Shown: positions 5,849-6,900 of the stretch, piece after piece | Numbering within the stretch: position 1 is the first letter of the stretch | Layout: each line of letters starts with the position of its first letter | Assembly: GCF_946478835.1 (NCBI RefSeq) | Contig: NZ_CAMLDV010000174.1 | Coordinates: 1 to 6,900, forward strand | DNA length: 6,900 bases | Origin: an uncultured Bdellovibrio sp. | GTDB lineage: Bacteria > Bdellovibrionota > Bdellovibrionia > Bdellovibrionales > Bdellovibrionaceae | Direction: 5' to 3' | The notes under the pieces: model-generated | Databases searched by the model: none | The model's input: the letters and a program-made list of their open reading frames with translations, nothing else | Told to the model about the DNA's origin: nothing | Made by a program: the position numbers and the translations under genes

Positions 5849-6736
5849 ATGGGGCTTCGGATGATGGTCACGGGTGCAAGTGGCACTATGGGCCAAGAGT
5901 TAGTAAAGCTTTTAGACAAGTCGGGGGCTGATTTTATTGCGGCTTCACGCTCTTTAAATCGTCTTCCTGTCGGAATACGCGGTTTGCAGTTGAATTATGA
6001 CAGCGTTCCTCTTCTAGAGCAGGCCTTCCGGGATATTGATGTCCTTTTCTTTTTACAGCCTTTTGCTGAAAATATGGTCCCACAAGCGACAAATGTTTTT
6101 CGCGCCGCTCGCTCTGCAGGAGTGCAATTTGTGTTAAGAGTTTCGGGTTTTGGTGCTTCCGCCTCTTCGCCGTATTTGTATCAGCGTGTGCAAGGCGAGG
6201 TGGATGAGCTTTTAAAAAACAGTGGTTTAAAATACTGTCTTCTTCGTCCTAATATTTTTATGCAAAGTTTTGTGACTCCATGGGGAGAAGCTCTTCGTCA
6301 GGGCATTCTTTATTTACCTCAAGGGGAAGGTCGAACTTCCTTCTTGCATGCCAGAGATGCAGCTGAAGTCGCCGCACGAATTCTTTTAGATCCTTTGCGT
6401 TTTCATAAATTCTCTGTGGATCTAACAGGGGAGCGGGCTCTGTCAAATGCCGAAGTGGTCTCTTTGATTTCTTATGAAGTGCAAAGAAGAGTGTGTTATG
6501 TTCCTGTGACGGAAGATGTCGCGATTAAGTCCATGCAGAAATCAGGAATTGAACCTTGGGATATTGATTTGATGATGAGTATCCACCGTGCTGTTAAGGA
6601 CGGAAAAACGGACGAGGTCTCAGAGTCATTTCGTCAATTGATGAACCGAGATCCTCGTCGCTTTGAGGATTTTATTAAAGAGTCGCGAGACGCTTGGATT
6701 CCGCCTACGCCTGTTTTGGAACCACCGCTACTGTAA
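5849..6736 (+). CDS. NmrA-like family NAD(P)-binding atypical SDR protein
   Basis: This is an atypical short-chain dehydrogenase/reductase of the NmrA/HSCARG type, a group of cytoplasmic NAD(P)-binding proteins acting as reductases (quinone-reductase-like) or redox sensors. The 295-residue product is a normal length. The N-terminal Rossmann motif TGASGTMG (8-15) has glycines 9, 12 and 15, and ASRS (32-35) ends the second strand, where the arginine suggests NADP preference. VLRVSGFGAS (95-104) and LLRPNIFMQSF (131-141) are family-typical. The classical YxxxK dyad is absent, with YQRVQGEVDELL at that place, as usual in this group. DAAEVAARIL (170-179) and the C-terminal LTGERALSNAEVV region (192-204) also match. 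The C-terminus is proline-rich (IPPTPVLEPPLL). AGGAGG fixes the start at 5849. It is a single gene, divergent from the murI-ddl block, and its last 32 bases overlap the thioesterase gene antisense. The substrate cannot be told from sequence. Confidence 0.85.
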   Translation: MGLRMMVTGASGTMGQELVKLLDKSGADFIAASRSLNRLPVGIRGLQLNYDSVPLLEQAFRDIDVLFFLQPFAENMVPQATNVFRAARSAGVQFVLRVSGFGASASSPYLYQRVQGEVDELLKNSGLKYCLLRPNIFMQSFVTPWGEALRQGILYLPQGEGRTSFLHARDAAEVAARILLDPLRFHKFSVDLTGERALSNAEVVSLISYEVQRRVCYVPVTEDVAIKSMQKSGIEPWDIDLMMSIHRAVKDGKTDEVSESFRQLMNRDPRRFEDFIKESRDAWIPPTPVLEPPLL

Positions 6737-6900
6737 GACGGCTGATGCACACCAGCTTTTGATCTTCGGTGAAGATTTTAATTTCCCACACTTGTGTTGT
6801 GCGCCCCACGTGAATCGGTGAAGCCTTGCCAAGCACTTTTCCGGATCTGACAGCACGAATATGATTCGCATTAATATCCAACCCCATGCACTGATGAGTG
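6705..6900 (-). CDS. Hot-dog fold acyl-CoA thioesterase (PaaI/EntH/MenI-like), C-terminal part (partial)
   Basis: This is the C-terminal end of a small hot-dog-fold thioesterase, a family hydrolysing acyl- or aroyl-CoA or carrier-protein thioesters in the cytoplasm. The frame stays open to the right edge (codons before the internal ATG at 6887 read THQC), so the gene continues beyond the window and 6887 is not the true start. About 65 residues are visible. GLDINANHIRAV, then GKVLGKASPIHVGR, TQVWEIKI and LVCISRLTVAV align in order with the end of EntH/YbdB (ELNATHHRPV, GKVRGVCQPLHLGR, QSWEIVV, CCTCRLGTAV). The catalytic acidic residue lies in the missing N-terminal half. The physiological substrate (menaquinone precursor, phenylacetyl-CoA, or siderophore proofreading) cannot be decided. 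It converges on the NmrA-family gene with a 32-base overlap. Confidence 0.85.
   Translation of the reverse strand, partial: THQCMGLDINANHIRAVRSGKVLGKASPIHVGRTTQVWEIKIFTEDQKLVCISRLTVAVVPKQA
6762..6784 (+). terminator. Weak intrinsic terminator candidate after the NmrA-family gene
   Basis: ATCTTC (6762-6767) and GAAGAT (6771-6776) form a 6-bp stem around GGT, followed by TTTAATTT. It begins 25 bases after the NmrA-family stop, in the right place and orientation, but inside the thioesterase coding region (codons for IFTED). The short A/T-rich stem and interrupted T-run make it weak. Confidence 0.3.

Overview
The window looks like compact, moderately AT-rich chromosomal DNA from a Gram-negative, meso-diaminopimelate (mDAP)-type bacterium. 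The gene content (dapD, mpaA, lysA, ddl, murI, a hot-dog thioesterase and an NmrA-type reductase) and the protein flavour suggest a Bdellovibrio-like member of Bdellovibrionota. That placement is an impression, not a proven assignment. I see no rRNA, tRNA, CRISPR array, insertion sequence or prophage. The only real intergenic stretch is the 104 bases at 5745-5848; every other junction is under about 45 bases or overlaps.

Layout, left to right. Positions 1-310 (minus) hold the first 103 residues of DapD, cut by the window edge. Just upstream on the same strand lies an M14 zinc amidase of the MpaA type (329-979), 18 bases away and probably co-transcribed. A diaminopimelate decarboxylase, lysA, starts at 1023 in the opposite direction and runs to 2198. 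Its stop codon overlaps that of ddl. A four-gene minus-strand block then reads from right to left: polytopic membrane protein (5744-5064), CBS-less IMP dehydrogenase/GMP reductase family enzyme (5080-4031), glutamate racemase murI (4028-3222) and D-Ala-D-Ala ligase ddl (3220-2195). The junctions are a 17-base overlap, 2 bases and 1 base, which is strong evidence for one operon. A divergent spacer with a convincing minus-strand promoter separates this block from an NmrA-family NAD(P)-binding protein (5849-6736, plus). The 3' end of that gene overlaps, tail to tail, the 3' end of a partial hot-dog thioesterase (6705-6900, minus).

How the genes fit together. Most of the window concerns peptidoglycan building blocks. 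DapD makes an mDAP precursor. MpaA releases mDAP from murein peptides. LysA turns mDAP into lysine. MurI makes D-glutamate and Ddl makes D-Ala-D-Ala, both for UDP-MurNAc-pentapeptide. The GMP/IMP enzyme links purine metabolism to the same transcript. lysA lies on the opposite strand between two minus-strand groups, with no clear terminator at either junction, so a transcript from the murI-ddl block could run antisense through lysA into mpaA-dapD. I see no evidence for an entirely new system. The most interesting points are the mDAP make/salvage/consume arrangement, the possible non-contiguous operon, the mixed IMPDH/GMPR features of the guaB-like gene, and a possible leaderless GTG start for the membrane protein.
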